A stretch of DNA of 64,000 nucleotides from Hermodice carunculata (GCA_964020975.1 OZ026618.1:37877402-37941401); one strand, 5' to 3'; positions 24,218-37,639 are shown, numbered from the stretch's first letter. The notes: generated from the letters alone by a model not told the origin. Made by a program: numbers and translations.

Positions 24218-27060
24218 TCAAGGTATAAAACGTCTTGTATCTATAATAAAGTTTTGGACAGAATGAAAAATATCTAAGTTGTCGCTTGACGAATGATTGT
24301 CATTACCATGTGTCAGATAAGTAAGCACTATATCACCTGCTAAGTGAACAACTAGGTTTGCATGGACTCCTGGTGCCAGAATATTACATACCGTTCGGAA
24401 CAAGGATACTCTATGGTATGAAAACGGGGCATTCGAGGAAAAAATGGTATGTACTTTCATTGGGATATGAGCAATTACATGCAGCAGACGGAAGAATATT
24501 TAGTCTGTGTAGATGAGAATTAAGACGACAACAATCCAAACGTAGTTTTGTATGTATGATATTAGGAAATCTTTTTCCGTGACAGTAGCGACCTGGGACA
24601 GGATCAACGGACAAAAGAGTACTTTTTAGTTTAGATTTTAATCGAGCAAGTGAAGTATATTGCCTTATATCGTCCGGAAGGTCGTTCCAAAGTTTAATAG
24701 CAGAGGGAATGAATGAATAACCAAAATGATTGGATGTAAACTTTATTTGTCTCAAACTCCGTCGGTTGCGAAGATGGAAGGTTGAATGAACGGCATCAAG
24801 TGGGACCAGATCCGAAAGATAAGCGGGTGTCAGCCTGTTAACCATTTTGTAAAACAGAATCAGTTTATGGTATTGGCTCCTTCTGGCCAATGTTGGCCAA
24901 CCTAATTCATTAAGAAGTAAATGTCGAGGGGTACATTTCAGTGCACCCAAACAAATGCGTGCCGCTTCATACTGAACAGATTTAAGTGAATTTGTCAGGT
25001 CCGTCATGCAATGAACAAATATGACGCATCCATATTCCAGGCTAGGGAGTATCGTGGCTTTGTATAGTCTGGCTAAAGTGTTACGCGATAATCTATATTT
25101 AAGTCTAAAAAATAAAGTTAGGCGTTTCCTCACTTGGTCAATGATTCAAGTAATGTGAGCATTCCATTTCAAATTATGAGAAAGGTTAATTCCCAGATGG
25201 GTATGATTTAAGCCTTCTGGGATTAAAGATTCGCCAAAAATAAAGGTGGATGATCATGTTTGTTGTGTTTAGCTGAAAACAAGAGGGCTAGAGACTTAGT
25301 TGCATTGAATGAAACTTTCCACTGTTTGCCAAACAATGATTCTTTCAAGGTCAGTATTTCTACACCTACCAGAAGTGACAGGGACAAATATGATCTCTAA
25401 TATGCTAGTATCATCAGCGAACAGTTTGAAGTCACTAGAGATGCCAACAGTAATATCATTTATGAAAACTAAGAACAGTATAGGCCCCAGGATAGAGCCC
25501 TGGGGCACCCCTGCCTCAATAGGAAGCACAGATGACGTTTGGCCCCAGATCGCTACACACTGATGACGATTGGTTAGATAGCTACTGATAAGTTTCAGGA
25601 GCGGCTTCTCGATACCGAGCTGCCTTAATTTGAAAAGGAGACCTTGGTGCCACACACGGTCGAACGCTTTGATGATATCAAGGAAAACCATCCTGGCTTC
25701 CTTTTGCAGTTCAAGGCCATTATATATGTCATGAAGGATTTTGAGAAGTTGATTTATTGTTGAGTCGTTTGACCGAAACCTAGAAATTCTAGAGGTCAGT
25801 AGTTCATAACGAATGAAGTTTTCATACAAGACATTATAAATTAAGCGTTCGAAAACTTTAGAGACATTGCAGAGCAATGAGATGGGTCTTTAATTGCTTT
25901 TTTTAGCTTGTCGTTCTTTTTGAACACTGGGCATACATTACACTTTTTCCAAGAATCCGGAAAGCAGTAAGTGTGCAGGGAATGGTTAAATAGTTTTGTG
26001 AGGGAAGGGCTGATACCGGGTGCGGTATTCTTCAAAATCATGTTTCCAATGCCATCTGGACCAGTTGCGGAGCTAGTCCCTAATGATTGTGAAACTTTTT
26101 TCACACTAATCTCGTCTTGAAAAGAGTTAAGACGAGGCTGAGTTTGGTGGAAGAACTCAGACAATGGCATAGGATTATCTTCATGAGGCAATTTACATTG
26201 GTTGGCACAATACTTATTGAAGATTTCACATTTGTCCACATTACTAGAAATAACTGTATCATTTTCCAGAAGGGGAGGTATCGATTGGTGAAGCTTGGAG
26301 CCAAGTAGACTTTTACTAAGGTTCCACCATTTCTTGGGATTATTATCTTTGGAGTCGAGTTCAGTGCGAATTTTGGAAACATACGTTTTCATTGAACAAC
26401 GGAGGGCATTGGCAGCTATGTTATGTTTGCGCTTGTAAAAGGTGAAAAGTCGTTCCATGTTAAGAGTTTCAGAGAGCGTAAAGAGACGCATTTTGCTGCT
26501 GCTGTTTCTGTTGTGCATGAAACGTCTCCATGCGCGATCCCTTTGTCTGAGTAACTTTTGTATCTTACATGTGACCCATGGCTTATCTTTCGGCCTGAAG
26601 AGAATATCGCGAGAAGGGATAAATTGATTAAAGAGATCAGTGAAGAGATTTTTCCAGTAAAACACCATGTCATTAATGTCATCAAAAGTTTCGAAACATG
26701 TGTCAAATGGGGCATTAAGGGCAGCATTACTTAATTTTTCAAAATCGGCTCTCTTGTAATCCCAGGTTTTACGTTTGAAGGGGCGGTCTGTGCGATGAGA
26801 AGTAGAGAGCGTGCAAAATACAACCGAATGGTCAGAGGTATAGGTCGGAGGCAAAATTCCACAATTTAAGATATAACCGAGTGAATCGGCAATAATTATA
26901 TCGAGAAGACTCTCTGTCAAATCATTGATACAGGTGGGATCCGATATTAATTGGAATAAGTTATTATAAGATATGAGATTTACCCAATCCAGACCCAGGT
27001 CACTTTCCGAGTGGTCAGAATCGCAAGAATGTAAATGTTAGGCAAAAATCATTGACCGAA
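24218..27060 (-). mobile_element. LINE (CR1/L2/Jockey group), endonuclease C-terminus to 3' end
   Basis: The longest LINE in the window. On the minus strand: APE endonuclease end with NNLFQLISDPT and TSDHSVV (26830-27040); linker with RPKDKPWVT, YKRKHNIAANALR and NNPKKWWNL; RT start ATGPDGIGNMILKN and FPDSWKKCNVCPVFKKNDK (25890-26080); RT core NVSKVFERLIYN, VFLDIIKAFDRVWH, GVPQGSILGPILF and the FADD box (25420-25440); C-terminal part YKATILPSLEYGCVIF, SAIKLWNDLPDDI and the CxC...HxxxxC knuckle CNCSYPNESTYHFFLEC (24420-24480); then a tail helix to 24218. Frame changes occur near 25870, between 25296 and 25133, and near 24440. The 5' endonuclease half is missing. It is dead but well preserved. 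Confidence 0.92.
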
Positions 27061-28531
27061 GACACAGTAACAGGAAAAATATGGGTGAGCGGAAAACTAA
27101 CAGCGATGTAATAAGCTCGTATGTAGAACCTTTTTTAAATAATAATGTGAACTCAGTTATTGAACATATATTTACGCTTGCAAGTACTGAACACGTTAGT
27201 GACAAATGTCAGTAAATCTTGTAAAGGTGGGCTGGTTCAGCATTCGGGCATGAATAGGTAAAATAAACAGACAGGAACAAATGTGAATGAAACACAGTTC
27301 CTTACCAGGGTAGACTATTGTCAAGTACATGCACGCGCTCGTTTACTTCTTAGACTATCGATGGACTCTTCGCGCGAGAACTTCACCTGAAGAAACACAT
27401 GTGCAAGCAAGCACAATGAACAGCAAGGCACTTTAGCAATACAGTCACTCTTATGTCTGTTGCTAACACAATGTAATACGATTTTGTACCGAACAGAAAA
27501 AAAATTTGCCTGTGCAAGCTTGGGGTACAACGCGTTTCAAACACCATTGATGTAAACCATACTTAGCATACCCACATACAGGAACTTCAGGGTTAGACAG
27601 GATTGTGCCTGATGGCACATGCGCACGCATCATTCTGGTGGTAGGCTCTGTGCTGCAGCGAAATACAGTCAATATGCATGAAAATTGCTAATTACGTTTT
27701 AGATGCCACATTTAAGTAAGAATACATCAAAACAAACCGAATACGAAGAATAGTAACTACATTCGAATATTTCGAAATATAGCCAATGTCCAGTCCTAAT
27801 ACACACGCGAGATATCACAAGAATAGCTTTAAACACTTAAGTTCATTTAGCTTGTGTGTGTTGACTTCTGCATTTTTCTTTTCTTATCAATCCTCATCAA
27901 ATGAGTAAATATTTCAGTTCAGTAAAGTTGATTTTATCTATACACACTGCTTCATCCATAGTAAAAGTGGAATATGTGTACTTGATCAGGTTTCCATGTC
28001 TTTGTCAGTTTCACTCAGCTGTCATTGCATAACCTGTACAAGTTAGTCCAGGTGACATCACAACCCCTCATTTACGTATCTAAGAAAACTTGATATATGC
28101 TTATCCAGTCGGGAAAAAAGTTTGTATTTTCTGATAGGGGTTCACATTTATTATATAAAACAACTGAAACATTGGACATGACCGCAGTGCCCTTCAACCC
28201 AGATACTGCAGAAATGCTTGTCTGTCAGCACCAAAATATGGAAAGTGATTGCATAGACTGCATGTACATGTATATATGACTCACGAACTTAGACTTCCAT
28301 TTTGCAAAGAGGGCAGTGTCAGGAAATAAATATTTCAGTCACGATGTCAATAAATCTTGCGTCTAATTTTCCCATACTCGGGTACCCTATATGTGTTTTT
28401 TTCTGAGGGGAACCCGATTCGGATGCCGGTTCCAACTGACGATTCGACTCGGGTACCCGGTTCATTTATTTTTGCAGAGATGCCAACATCCAAAAACTAT
28501 TTCAGAGAAAATTACCCAAAGACCCAAGGAC
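27061..28531. other. no gene seen
   Basis: AT-rich. Open frames at 27321-27672 (minus) and 28097-28279 (plus) have no motif. ACTCGGGTACCC occurs twice 73 bases apart (28376 and 28449). Confidence 0.5.
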
Positions 28532-28642
28532 ACAAGATCACTAGAAAAGGTTATTTGTTGCATAGCAAATCAGTGTGTGTCTTCAATACAAGATAACTAG
28601 AAAAGATGATTTGTTGCATAGCAAATCAGTGTGTGCCTTCAA
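28532..28642. repeat. 56-bp tandem pair with hairpin core
   Basis: Two consecutive units, starting at 28533 and 28589, each with CTAGAAAAG, then the imperfect hairpin ATTTGTTGCATAGCAAAT, then CAGTGTGTG and CTTCAA. A third, diverged copy is at 29207-29260. The unit borders the 145-bp array and probably belongs to the same repeat family. Confidence 0.85.
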
Positions 28643-28659
28643 AGGATATAGGTATGGCA

Positions 28660-29790
28660 ATATACAACTAGTTCATAACACAGCAGTAGAAGTTGGAATG
28701 GCATCTCCATCTATTATAGCTTTGAAATTATTCAAGATTGAAAATTTCTAATACTGCTAATTACCATAATTTAAATTGCTACAACTTTTGTTTTAGATTC
28801 ATTATATGCGCAATGATCAATAAGCCCCTAGTAGAAGTTCAAATGACATTTCTATCTGTAATAGTTTTTAAGATATTCAATTTTTAAAATTTCAAATGCT
28901 GCTAATTAGCATAATTTAAATTGCTACAACTTTTGTTTTAAATTCATTAGATGCGCAATGATCAATATCCCCCTAGTAAAAGTTGGAATGACATATCTAT
29001 CTATTAAAGTTTTGAAGATTTTCAAGATCTAAAATTTTAAAATGCCCCTAATTTCCATAATTTTGAACATCTTCATCCTTCTCTATTAAAAGGCCCAACT
29101 TCTTGTATGGAGGTACAATAATGCCAAGTTTGGAGTTTCTATGTATAATAGTGTCAGAGAAAGGTGTCGGACAAATTCACAGGTAAAATAGAAAGAAGAA
29201 AGAAAAAACTAGAAAAGAAGATTTGCTTCACAGCAAATCTGTTCGGGTGCCTTCAAAATGAGAACAGTTTCAAGTGATACAATTTGCCACTGTTCAACAT
29301 AATCTAAATTTTGCGTATTAGCCTAATTTTTATAAAATAAAATGCTTCAACTTTGTTTCTTGGTTCATTGGATGTGGCCATGTCACAAACTTATAAAATG
29401 AAGTTTGAATGAAACTAGTATCTATAATTTTTTTCAAGCTTTTCAACATTTTAATTTTTTTATTTGCCTAATTTGCTTAAATTGAAAGCCTGCAATTTTG
29501 GTTTATGGTTCATTGGATGGGGCTTTGCCACAAACCTATAAATTAAATTTGGATGGTATGTTTATGTATAATTGTTTTGGAGATATTAAACTTTGAAATT
29601 TTTCAAACCCCCTTATGTTAGCATTATTTGAAATTCTACAACTTTTACTGTCCATTATGTTGGCAGGCGTCACAAACCTATGTATTATGCACATTGAAAT
29701 ACTGAGCATCTGCAATAGTTTGGAAAATGTGGAGCTTTTAAAATTTTAATTGCCCCTAATTTGCATACTTTTAAACATCATCACTATTCC
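28660..29790. repeat. satellite-like array of about 145-bp units
   Basis: A string like TTGCTACAACTTTTGTTTTA recurs at about 28776, 28921, 29066 (worn), 29338, 29481, 29630 and 29769, a spacing of 139-149 bases apart from one larger gap that holds the 56-bp hairpin unit at 29207. Shared downstream text is TTCATT(A/G)GATG, a conserved CTA in the middle, and TAATTNGCATAAT before the next unit. Units diverge progressively to the right, so the array is old with a younger left side. Confidence 0.8.
29207..29260. repeat. third copy of the 56-bp hairpin unit
   Basis: AACTAGAAAAGAAGATTTGC followed by CAGCAAATC and GTGCCTTCAAA, a diverged copy of the units at 28533 and 28589, inside the 145-bp array. 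Confidence 0.75.
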
Positions 29791-29885
29791 AAAAGAGACG
29801 CACAATTTCACAGGTTAGGTCAGTCACCATAGCAAGTGTGGTGGTTGTTGGAGAAATAGTGCTTTAGAAAATCTCCAGAACAACT

Positions 29886-29931
29886 TGGTCGTGAAAAAGA
29901 AAGAAAAAATAGAAAGAAGGAAAGAGAGGGA

Positions 29932-30008
<77 letters not shown>

Positions 30009-30023
30009 AAAGAAAGAAAGAAA
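29886..30023. repeat. (GAAA)n microsatellite
   Basis: GAAA tetranucleotides, impure at the left and pure from about 29937 to 30020. Confidence 0.97.
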
Positions 30024-30038
30024 ATTCCAGTGTTTACT

Positions 30039-30132
30039 GATGCAGTGAAACCTCTGCACAGTGGGCACCCTTGGGACCAGATAAAAGTCATGCCTGGGAC
30101 CAGAGAAGGGTGCCCACTCCTAAGAGGGTCAA
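30039..30132. repeat. worn mariner-type MITE piece
   Basis: CAGTGAAACCTCTGCACAGT, then GGGCACCCTTGGGACCAG and, 25 bases on, the reverse-oriented GGGTGCCCACTC. The start resembles the CACTGAAACC ends of the TA-flanked MITE at 51702. A matching right end was not found. Confidence 0.4.
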
Positions 30133-30965
30133 CCCTTGTGGGCAGTATGGATGAGTATGTGTGCATGTATATGTACATTATTCATACATGCACGTACACA
30201 TGTACAGTGTATACATATTTTAATTCAAGGGGAACTGTATACATGCAGTACAAAACTGTCTTTCTTCCTTTATTACATGGACAAATTTTAACAGAAGCTG
30301 TCAAGAAACTACATGTTCATGTACCTGTGAACTGAGACAAGCACTATACTGTCTCAGTATTGTCTATGAAGAACAGGCTGGGTCTGGCCAAGTAGTCTAT
30401 CTTTAACAGAGGATACACTCAGGCTTGTTCTGCCAAGATGTCCAGAGGCTGGCTGGTTCTCTTGGGACTGATAAGCTCAGCAGACTGACATACCCTCAGG
30501 CAAAACAGACCAGCTAGAATATCAGTCTCAATCATGGTGCTCTGACAGCTCATAGCCTGCCTGGCACATATGGCAGCATGGAAAAGATATATTTTTGTAT
30601 GAACAGAAAAAGGCTCTCTGTATTTTATTGAGAGCCTCATTGCACAGTTGTTGGGAGACCCCCCACCCCCACCCCCACCCCCACCCCTAATTTACTACAA
30701 GACCCAAAACCTTGCACACCATACACCTGCTAGCATGCATGGATAGAAGGCTGCATATGAGACCGCTTCGAGCTAATTAATTATAAATGCAAAATGGTTG
30801 TCTAGCATCATGGAGGTCAAGCGCAGGTCAACACGCAGTTAAAGGCCTAAATTTGTGGATTGTGTAGATATTTGGTGAATTTTGCATAATATTAATCATC
30901 ATGACAATTTCACACCAATTGGCAAAAATTCACACGAGGAAAAACAATATATCCGGGTTAGCACC
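30133..30965. other. no gene seen
   Basis: Contains a (CCCCCA)n patch at 30659-30688. The open frames shown by either strand are short with no motif. Confidence 0.5.
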
Positions 30966-31256
<291 letters not shown>

Positions 31257-31499
31257 GTGTGTGTTGACAGACACACTTTAAATAGTAGATTGTGATGTGG
31301 GACCCACACTAAAAACGGTCGAATTTTCAGCTGATTTCAAAGATTGTCCCTTATGATCAAGAACAGTTGGCATCTTCACTGGTTAATTGCAGATTGTCTA
31401 AAGCACTGAAGGCCAATAGAACACAGGTCTCTACCCTGTTACATTGAGATATTCATCATGTAATACTGGAGCAGCACAATCACACAAACTGACTGACTA

Positions 31500-31800
31500 T
31501 TTCAGTGCCAATTTGCGACAGCGTACCCTCCGCGCTTTGAACCCGAAGCGCGACCAGGGGAGCGGTTGACCTGGACCATCCTTGCGGTATATGCAATTAA
31601 TTGATTATCGCTACATCGATACAGACACGAGGAATAAAAGTGCACCCGCAATGGATCCCTGCGGTACGTCAGCTCCAATAGGCAACCAAGAAGACGTTTT
31701 ATCGTGATAAGAACTCGCTGAAATTGATTCGACAGATAGTTTCCAATCCATGCCACAATATTCTCAGAGATACTTAGTTGACGTCTTTTGTAGAAATTGA
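31500..31800 (-). mobile_element. LINE reverse transcriptase fragment
   Basis: Minus strand reads IVAWIGNYLSNQFQRVLI and, in the neighbouring frame, SSWLPIGADVPQGSIAGALL, the RT block around GVPQGSxLGPLLF. One frame change between the two blocks. Both flanks are unrecognised. Confidence 0.75.
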
Positions 31801-32672
31801 GAGCTGTTCACCTGGACCCCTCTTATGGTTTACCAACAATAGACATGCTGGTAGTTGAATAAAAGGCTGGTTCACAAAAAACATGAATCTAGTATCTTTA
31901 TGTCAATTTAGAGCATTTCAACATTTGTTACAAATGACTATGAAAGAGTTATTATTCGCTGTATATGTTTCCCATTTGTTGTCATTTTTGGGGGTGGTGG
32001 TTGTTTGTTTGTCTGTTCTTGTTTTTTTATTTATTTTTTTTACTTATTTTTTTTTGGGGGGGGGAGTTATAAATACAAATGACTATGAAAGAGAAAATCT
32101 TCTATTTCTTGAAATAAGATTGTTATTATTTTTGATCGTGACATTAAACATTTTTATGCTTTTTTATTCCGCATTTAATCCTCTATTTCTTGAATGAGAT
32201 TATTTATTATTTTTAATCATGACAGCGTTTCATAAGAGACGTCCCTGAAGAACCATTCCCATACTTTAGTACACTCAAAATTAATATTTTGAAGAATCTA
32301 TAACACGCAGTATGCTTTATTTCTTTTGCAGTATTACCTCCCAGACCCGAGTTACTCATGTATTAATATATTGCGCTAACTCTTCATACAGGAAAGCTGA
32401 GACCTTTGAAAAGAACCCTTAGATATAAGGTACAGTAACCTCTTTGAAATATAATTATTTGCCTACTTTTTCAAATTCAATTAAGGTAATGAGCATTCAA
32501 TGCCTTATGATGGTAGCGATCGGCGAATTATGACATCGCACAAATATACGCACAAGCAAACATACATAAACACAAATACATACACAAGCACTTTCGTACC
32601 TACCTAACTACCTTCATACCTACCTACCTACCTACCTACCTACCTACATACCTACCTACCTACATACATACA

Positions 32673-32706
<34 letters not shown>

Positions 32707-34166
32707 CGTTTTATGCATATTCCAACATGCACATGGACTCTTTATCCTGAATAAACAATATTCATACATATACACATACATCGATGCACTTTCACAGATA
32801 CCGATACACGTTCAAAACCTAAAATGATAGTCATACAATTAATATATTTGAACACCCCACAGTAACTAACTACACGGTAACTGCAAGCCCAATCACCTTA
32901 CTTCGTCTATAAAGTAACGCGATATTATTTTAAAGAAAATATCTTTATTATTGTAAAGCAGTGCGTCATATTGTTTTCAATTACAGCAGATTTTAGGAGA
33001 ACGCGCTTGGAATTACATTGAATTACAGATGCATTTGTAACTAGTGTAGCTATTTGTCAATGCAATCATTGAACCTGCAGACCTACCTCATATTTAACAG
33101 ACACAGTATGTATATATTCGTAAGTTACACTTTATACCGATGGCTTTGACAAAATACGGATGACAGCGCAAAGTGTTTTACGAGTATACACTTTCTGTGC
33201 GGCCTCAGGCACTAGTTACAGCCATTTTTTCAAAGATATGCAAGTAGTTTACTGATCCGTTCCATGATTAAGTTACGCAACGACAGAGTTTATTTTGCTT
33301 TCATGATCCCTGAATAAGCCACTGCCATCTACATGTATGCTACATTTATCACGCCGTTATACATTATTCTGTATCCGTTGTGTTGGATCTGATTTCATAT
33401 TGAATAGACTACACATGCTCTCCAGCATAACAGCTCTTTGAAGCAAAGCGCTGTGGTGAAATGTATTCATTTTGCGTATATTTTCATTTGGGCTCCCCCC
33501 CCCCCCCTTAAGGTAATCTGTGCAAAGAGTCCCCAGTGAACCTAAAGAAAATGGAGCTCGTCATTCAACATTTTTAAAATTCAACTATGTAGCTATCTAG
33601 GTCCGTAGTCAGGCGGTTTCACGGCTGTCGACAGGCGCCGAAAGGTCCAAGAAATTTTCGAAAACTGATTTCTTTGTCATATATGTTGACACTATCCTCT
33701 GCATAAGGCCTCGCCAATCAGTATCCATTCAATGAAGAATATCAAACATATTTTGAGTGATAAGGGCCCTTCAAAAACCGATATTTTCCTTTTTAATACC
33801 AGTATTTTTATGTATATTTCAACCCCTTTTATTTCAATTTTGACAAATTTTCCAATATATGTCAAAATTTCTGAACTTTTTAACGGATATTTCAGCAAAT
33901 TTTATTCCGTGGAAGATAATAACGCTGCCTTGCCAGGATTGTACTTTGACACACAAGCTCGTCTTCGACATGTATACCAATTATTGAATCTCAGATTTTG
34001 GATATTTTGTCTTGTTTGAAAGCAGGAAAAGAACCGCCAAAAAAGCCATGATCTGACATCAATGTTGCTTTTCAAAAAAGGAAGAAAATGCTAGAGGTAT
34101 GATGTCATGAAACCTATTTTTTTTTTTTTTTATTGCTTTGATACCTAATCTGGAATGGGTGGGCTT
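31801..34166. other. no gene seen; (CCTA)n/(CATA)n repeat at 32600-32702
   Basis: T-rich stretch near 31990-32060, tetranucleotide ACCT and ACAT runs at 32600-32702, poly-C at about 33497-33507. An open frame at 33732-34019 has no motif. Nothing supportable as a gene. Confidence 0.5.
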
Positions 34167-34170
34167 GAAG

Positions 34171-34492
34171 CATCCATCTATATTAGATGGCAGAAGCATT
34201 TACTTTTTCGATTTACTGAGATACATAGAAGTTCATAAACAATGCTGGTAAAACACGGAAATCCTTGTTAAGTGTTAAGATTCAAGCTGCATATGACCAA
34301 TTGACCATTTTCGGGGTGCTACTGTATTTATCCATCCATCTATATTGGATTGTAGAGGTATCTGAATATCTTGATTTAGTGAGATACACAGAGAAGTTGA
34401 TACACATTATGTTGATATAACAGGGAAATCCTTGTTCAGTGCTCAGACTCAGTGTTGCCTATTTGACCAGTTGATCATCAAGTCAGATGTGA
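34171..34492. repeat. tandem pair of about 162-bp units
   Basis: CATCCATCTATATT starts both units (34171 and 34333). They share TTTA(C/G)TGAGATACA(T/C)AGA, GGAAATCCTTGTT and TTGACCA(G/A)TTGA at matching offsets. The copies differ at roughly a quarter of positions, so the duplication is old. Confidence 0.8.
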
Positions 34493-35096
34493 TGTTTCAA
34501 GATCTGCCATGTGTTGGATAACTGCGCTCTTATATCGATTATGCAGTGCAATGCAATAACTTGAGTGTAAATCATACCATCTTCTGATTTAAATGCTTCT
34601 GTCATTTCGAATGACACAATTGCATTTAAAGCCACCTAAACGACCACTGATGATCCAAATGAGACACGATATTACTCAAGTTGACGTGATGGCTCTAACA
34701 TGTGTAGAGGTCACTACTGGTCAGCTTTGCCTGAGTTACTGCCCTCCTATAATGTAACCAGCAAGTGTAGTGGAATGCAGTAACCGGATAAGTGTAATTA
34801 ACGCATTTTTGTCTTTTTTTTTAAATGCCGAATTGAATGATGTATTGGATTAAGCAGTGTGCACCACCGAAAACTGATATAAAGTACCTACTCGATTCTC
34901 TCATGTATAAGTTTTTTACTTAGTGTCTTACCCTGTCTATATGAAAGACAGGTTAAAACCGGTCAGGTTTACCTGTGTAACTGCCCTTTTATCTTTTATT
35001 GGTGGCGCTAAGAGTCGTGCGAACCGTATATATGTATATGGTTTGTTAATAGTTGGTGTACCAAATATAATGTACAAAATGTTATCGGTACTAGTA

Positions 35097-35174
<78 letters not shown>

Positions 35175-36317
35175 CGTATGAGTAGAACTTGTGCAACTGC
35201 AGTAACTATTATACTACCAGGAATGGCACTGAAAGCATTTAGGCTCCTGTCAACACATGTATGAACAGACTTGTACTACCTTGTTTAGGGAACGCACTGA
35301 GCGAGTACGTATATATATTTATAATTCGATTTGTACCCTAGGTGTATAATAATGTATAAATTTGAACAAACTTCTTGTGCGACCTTCGTAGAACTATTTA
35401 GATCCAGGTTGGATTTAGTTGGTGTTCCTTATGATGATCTAATTACCAGCCCCATGTGTCCCCGTTGTCTTACTGAAACATGTTGTCACCAGTGTCCCTC
35501 ATGAGCATCTTTCTCCCCTTTTTTATTTACTTGTAGTGACGGATTACCGTCGTAAAATTTCTATGCTCGTAATTGATCAGAATGGGAATGATTCCCTTGA
35601 TCATCAAATGAGGACAGATCAGATATTGTGTTCTATTACCTCAGTTGTTTTTTTATGTTTCATTTTTAAGAGTTTAATATATGTGCTCCTTGCAGAATAT
35701 ATTCATGTTCTTGTTACCCTATGTGTCAGCAGATCTCCTATGACTGATCCTCACAGAATCAAGAGTGGTTTACTGTATATTACGTATTTATGTACCAAGA
35801 ACTTACTACAATTGATAAATTATTCTTTGTCCAAAAGCAATCCTGCAACGATTGTATTTATAACTTGAATCTTATCCTCATATACTTTCTCACAACAAGT
35901 GTTCGATATAGTATGGAATGTGTCTCAGAGAGTAAACACACCGCTCTGAAATACTTTGTCCAGATGTTAACTTACGGGTTTGTTACATGGAAAATCATGT
36001 ATCGACTTTGGTATTTTCACCTTGTAGTGTACAGCACGTATGCATTAACTGGTGCTGCTGTGTGCCGTACTTATTCCCCTGTAGGTAAAAACTATGGGTT
36101 CTTGCTAGAACCATGGGGATGCCTTTTTTCACCATCACGTGAAGTTAAACTATTTTCACATCTTTACTTTTCTATAGCGAATAACTGTAATATCATTTGT
36201 AAAATATTATCCGTCTATTGTCACTATTATAAACCAGAATACAAGATTTTTTGTCTGTACTTTATACGATGATTTCAAAAACCTTTTCCAACTTGGCACA
36301 GAGCAAAATTTAATTTT
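34493..36317. other. LINE 5' flank or upstream region; (ATT)n at 35096-35175
   Basis: Holds an ATT run of about 27 units. Two overlapping open frames (35536-35868 and 35790-36272) end 46 bases before the endonuclease frame. They are rich in Tyr, Phe, Leu and Cys with no RNA-binding or zinc motif, so a LINE 5' untranslated or first-ORF origin is possible but unproved. Confidence 0.35.
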
Positions 36318-37135
36318 GTGTGCGGAAATACCTACGCCCTTGTTGATGCACTTTACAGGCTTGGTATACTTTATGGTATGTGTTCAATTAGTATTTTAGA
36401 CATAGCGGAAGGTAAGAATAGTGCAGAGGTAGGCCTATACGGCGGTCTAACGGTTAGACAAGTAATTTGTCTTTTAAAATTCCATAGATTTATTGAAAAC
36501 AGTATGGATAATTTTGCCACTTTACATTATTTACTGCTGTTATTGTCTGGGAATGTGCATCCAAACCCAGGCCCCACTGAAGGTTTGTACACCGATGTGA
36601 ACATCTGTCATACAAATGTACGGAGTCTTTCACAAGACAAACTTTTGTGTATTAGGTCTTCACTAGCGCAATCCTTTGATATTATAACTCTGTCTGAGAC
36701 CTTTCTTTCACCTTATAAAGATAGCACCGATCTTGACATTCCGGGCCTCCACCTTATAATGCGATGCGACCGCATTTGTGGTTATGGCGGTGGCGTCGCG
36801 TTATATGCAACCCATGCTCTTGTGGTGAAAAGACGCATGGACCTGGAGTGTCCAGCTCCTGAAATTATGTGGGTGGAGGTTCGCCTTCAAAACAACTGGT
36901 TTTTATTGGCAGTAGTTTATAGGCCTCCAAATTCTAACCTATCTTTTTGGGACGATCTTCACGCAAACCTGGACTATGCATACAGTTCGGGTATAGGGAA
37001 TATTATTATTACTGGCGATCTGAATGCATATCCTAGAACCCCCCATGGAAAGCATATTTTAAACTTTGGTCTTCAAAACAATCTTACGATTCATATCACT
37101 GAACCCACAAGAATAACTGAATAACTGAACAATCA
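36318..37135 (+). mobile_element. LINE endonuclease fragment with 2A-like NPGP motif
   Basis: A 268-codon frame. Residues 65-86 read as a hydrophobic leader then LLLLLSGNVHPNPGP, a 2A-like ribosome-skipping motif (NPGP at 83-86; the usual Asp-Val-Glu is Asn-Val-His). The APE endonuclease follows: NICHTNVRSL (Asn100), LSETFL (Glu127), YRPPNS (201) and ITGDLNA (Asp234, Asn236). The final SDH block and the whole RT are absent; the frame stops at 37124 next to a poly-C tract. Such NPGP motifs are known upstream of endonucleases in CR1, L2 and Crack-type elements, where they separate two products. Here the copy is 3' truncated, which is unusual for target-primed insertion and implies later deletion or rearrangement. 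Confidence 0.85.
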
Positions 37136-37639
37136 TCTACATGCCTGGACAAAATACCGAGTAACCCCCCCCCCTTCCCCCCCCCCCCCCATTATGTACG
37201 AAGCACCTAAAATATATTTTATTTCACAAACCTAAAGAATGTTTGGAAAACAAGCGCAAATCTTATACTAATTCCTCTCCTGTTACACAAATATACAACT
37301 GAATACATGTATAACAGAGATAGTACCATAGTTCCATTGTTTGGACTGTACAGATGGCTTACCCAAATACGTAAAGCATTTTACAATTTGTACACGATGA
37401 TATACTTGCCATCTAGGCGCATACTTAGGTAATGATGCATATAGTTGTTAATTTGATCTTTCCTCAGTTGTGTAACGCTAGAAAAAGTACATTTGTACAG
37501 GCCAACATTAGTATCTGTTTGTGAAGTAAACATCAGAAGCGCATAGATTCCAAAATGAATCTTTCTAACCAAGTAAACAAGTTTCTATTCCAAGTATGAT
37601 TTTTGTCGACGTCACCAAACAACAATGTGTGTAAATTTA
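37136..37639. other. poly-C tract and unassigned DNA
   Basis: C runs at 37154-37190. The rest up to 37639 could be the worn 3' continuation of the minus-strand RT fragment (text such as IHFGIYALMFTSQTD on the minus strand) but I cannot show it. Confidence 0.35.

Noticed and set aside
28532-28642. CRISPR-like hairpin repeats
   Set aside because: Two adjoining copies and one distant one, no spacers of even length, animal DNA context.
35536-36272. LINE ORF1
   Set aside because: No zinc knuckle, RRM or coiled coil; the frames overlap and shift, so an ORF1 call is not supported.
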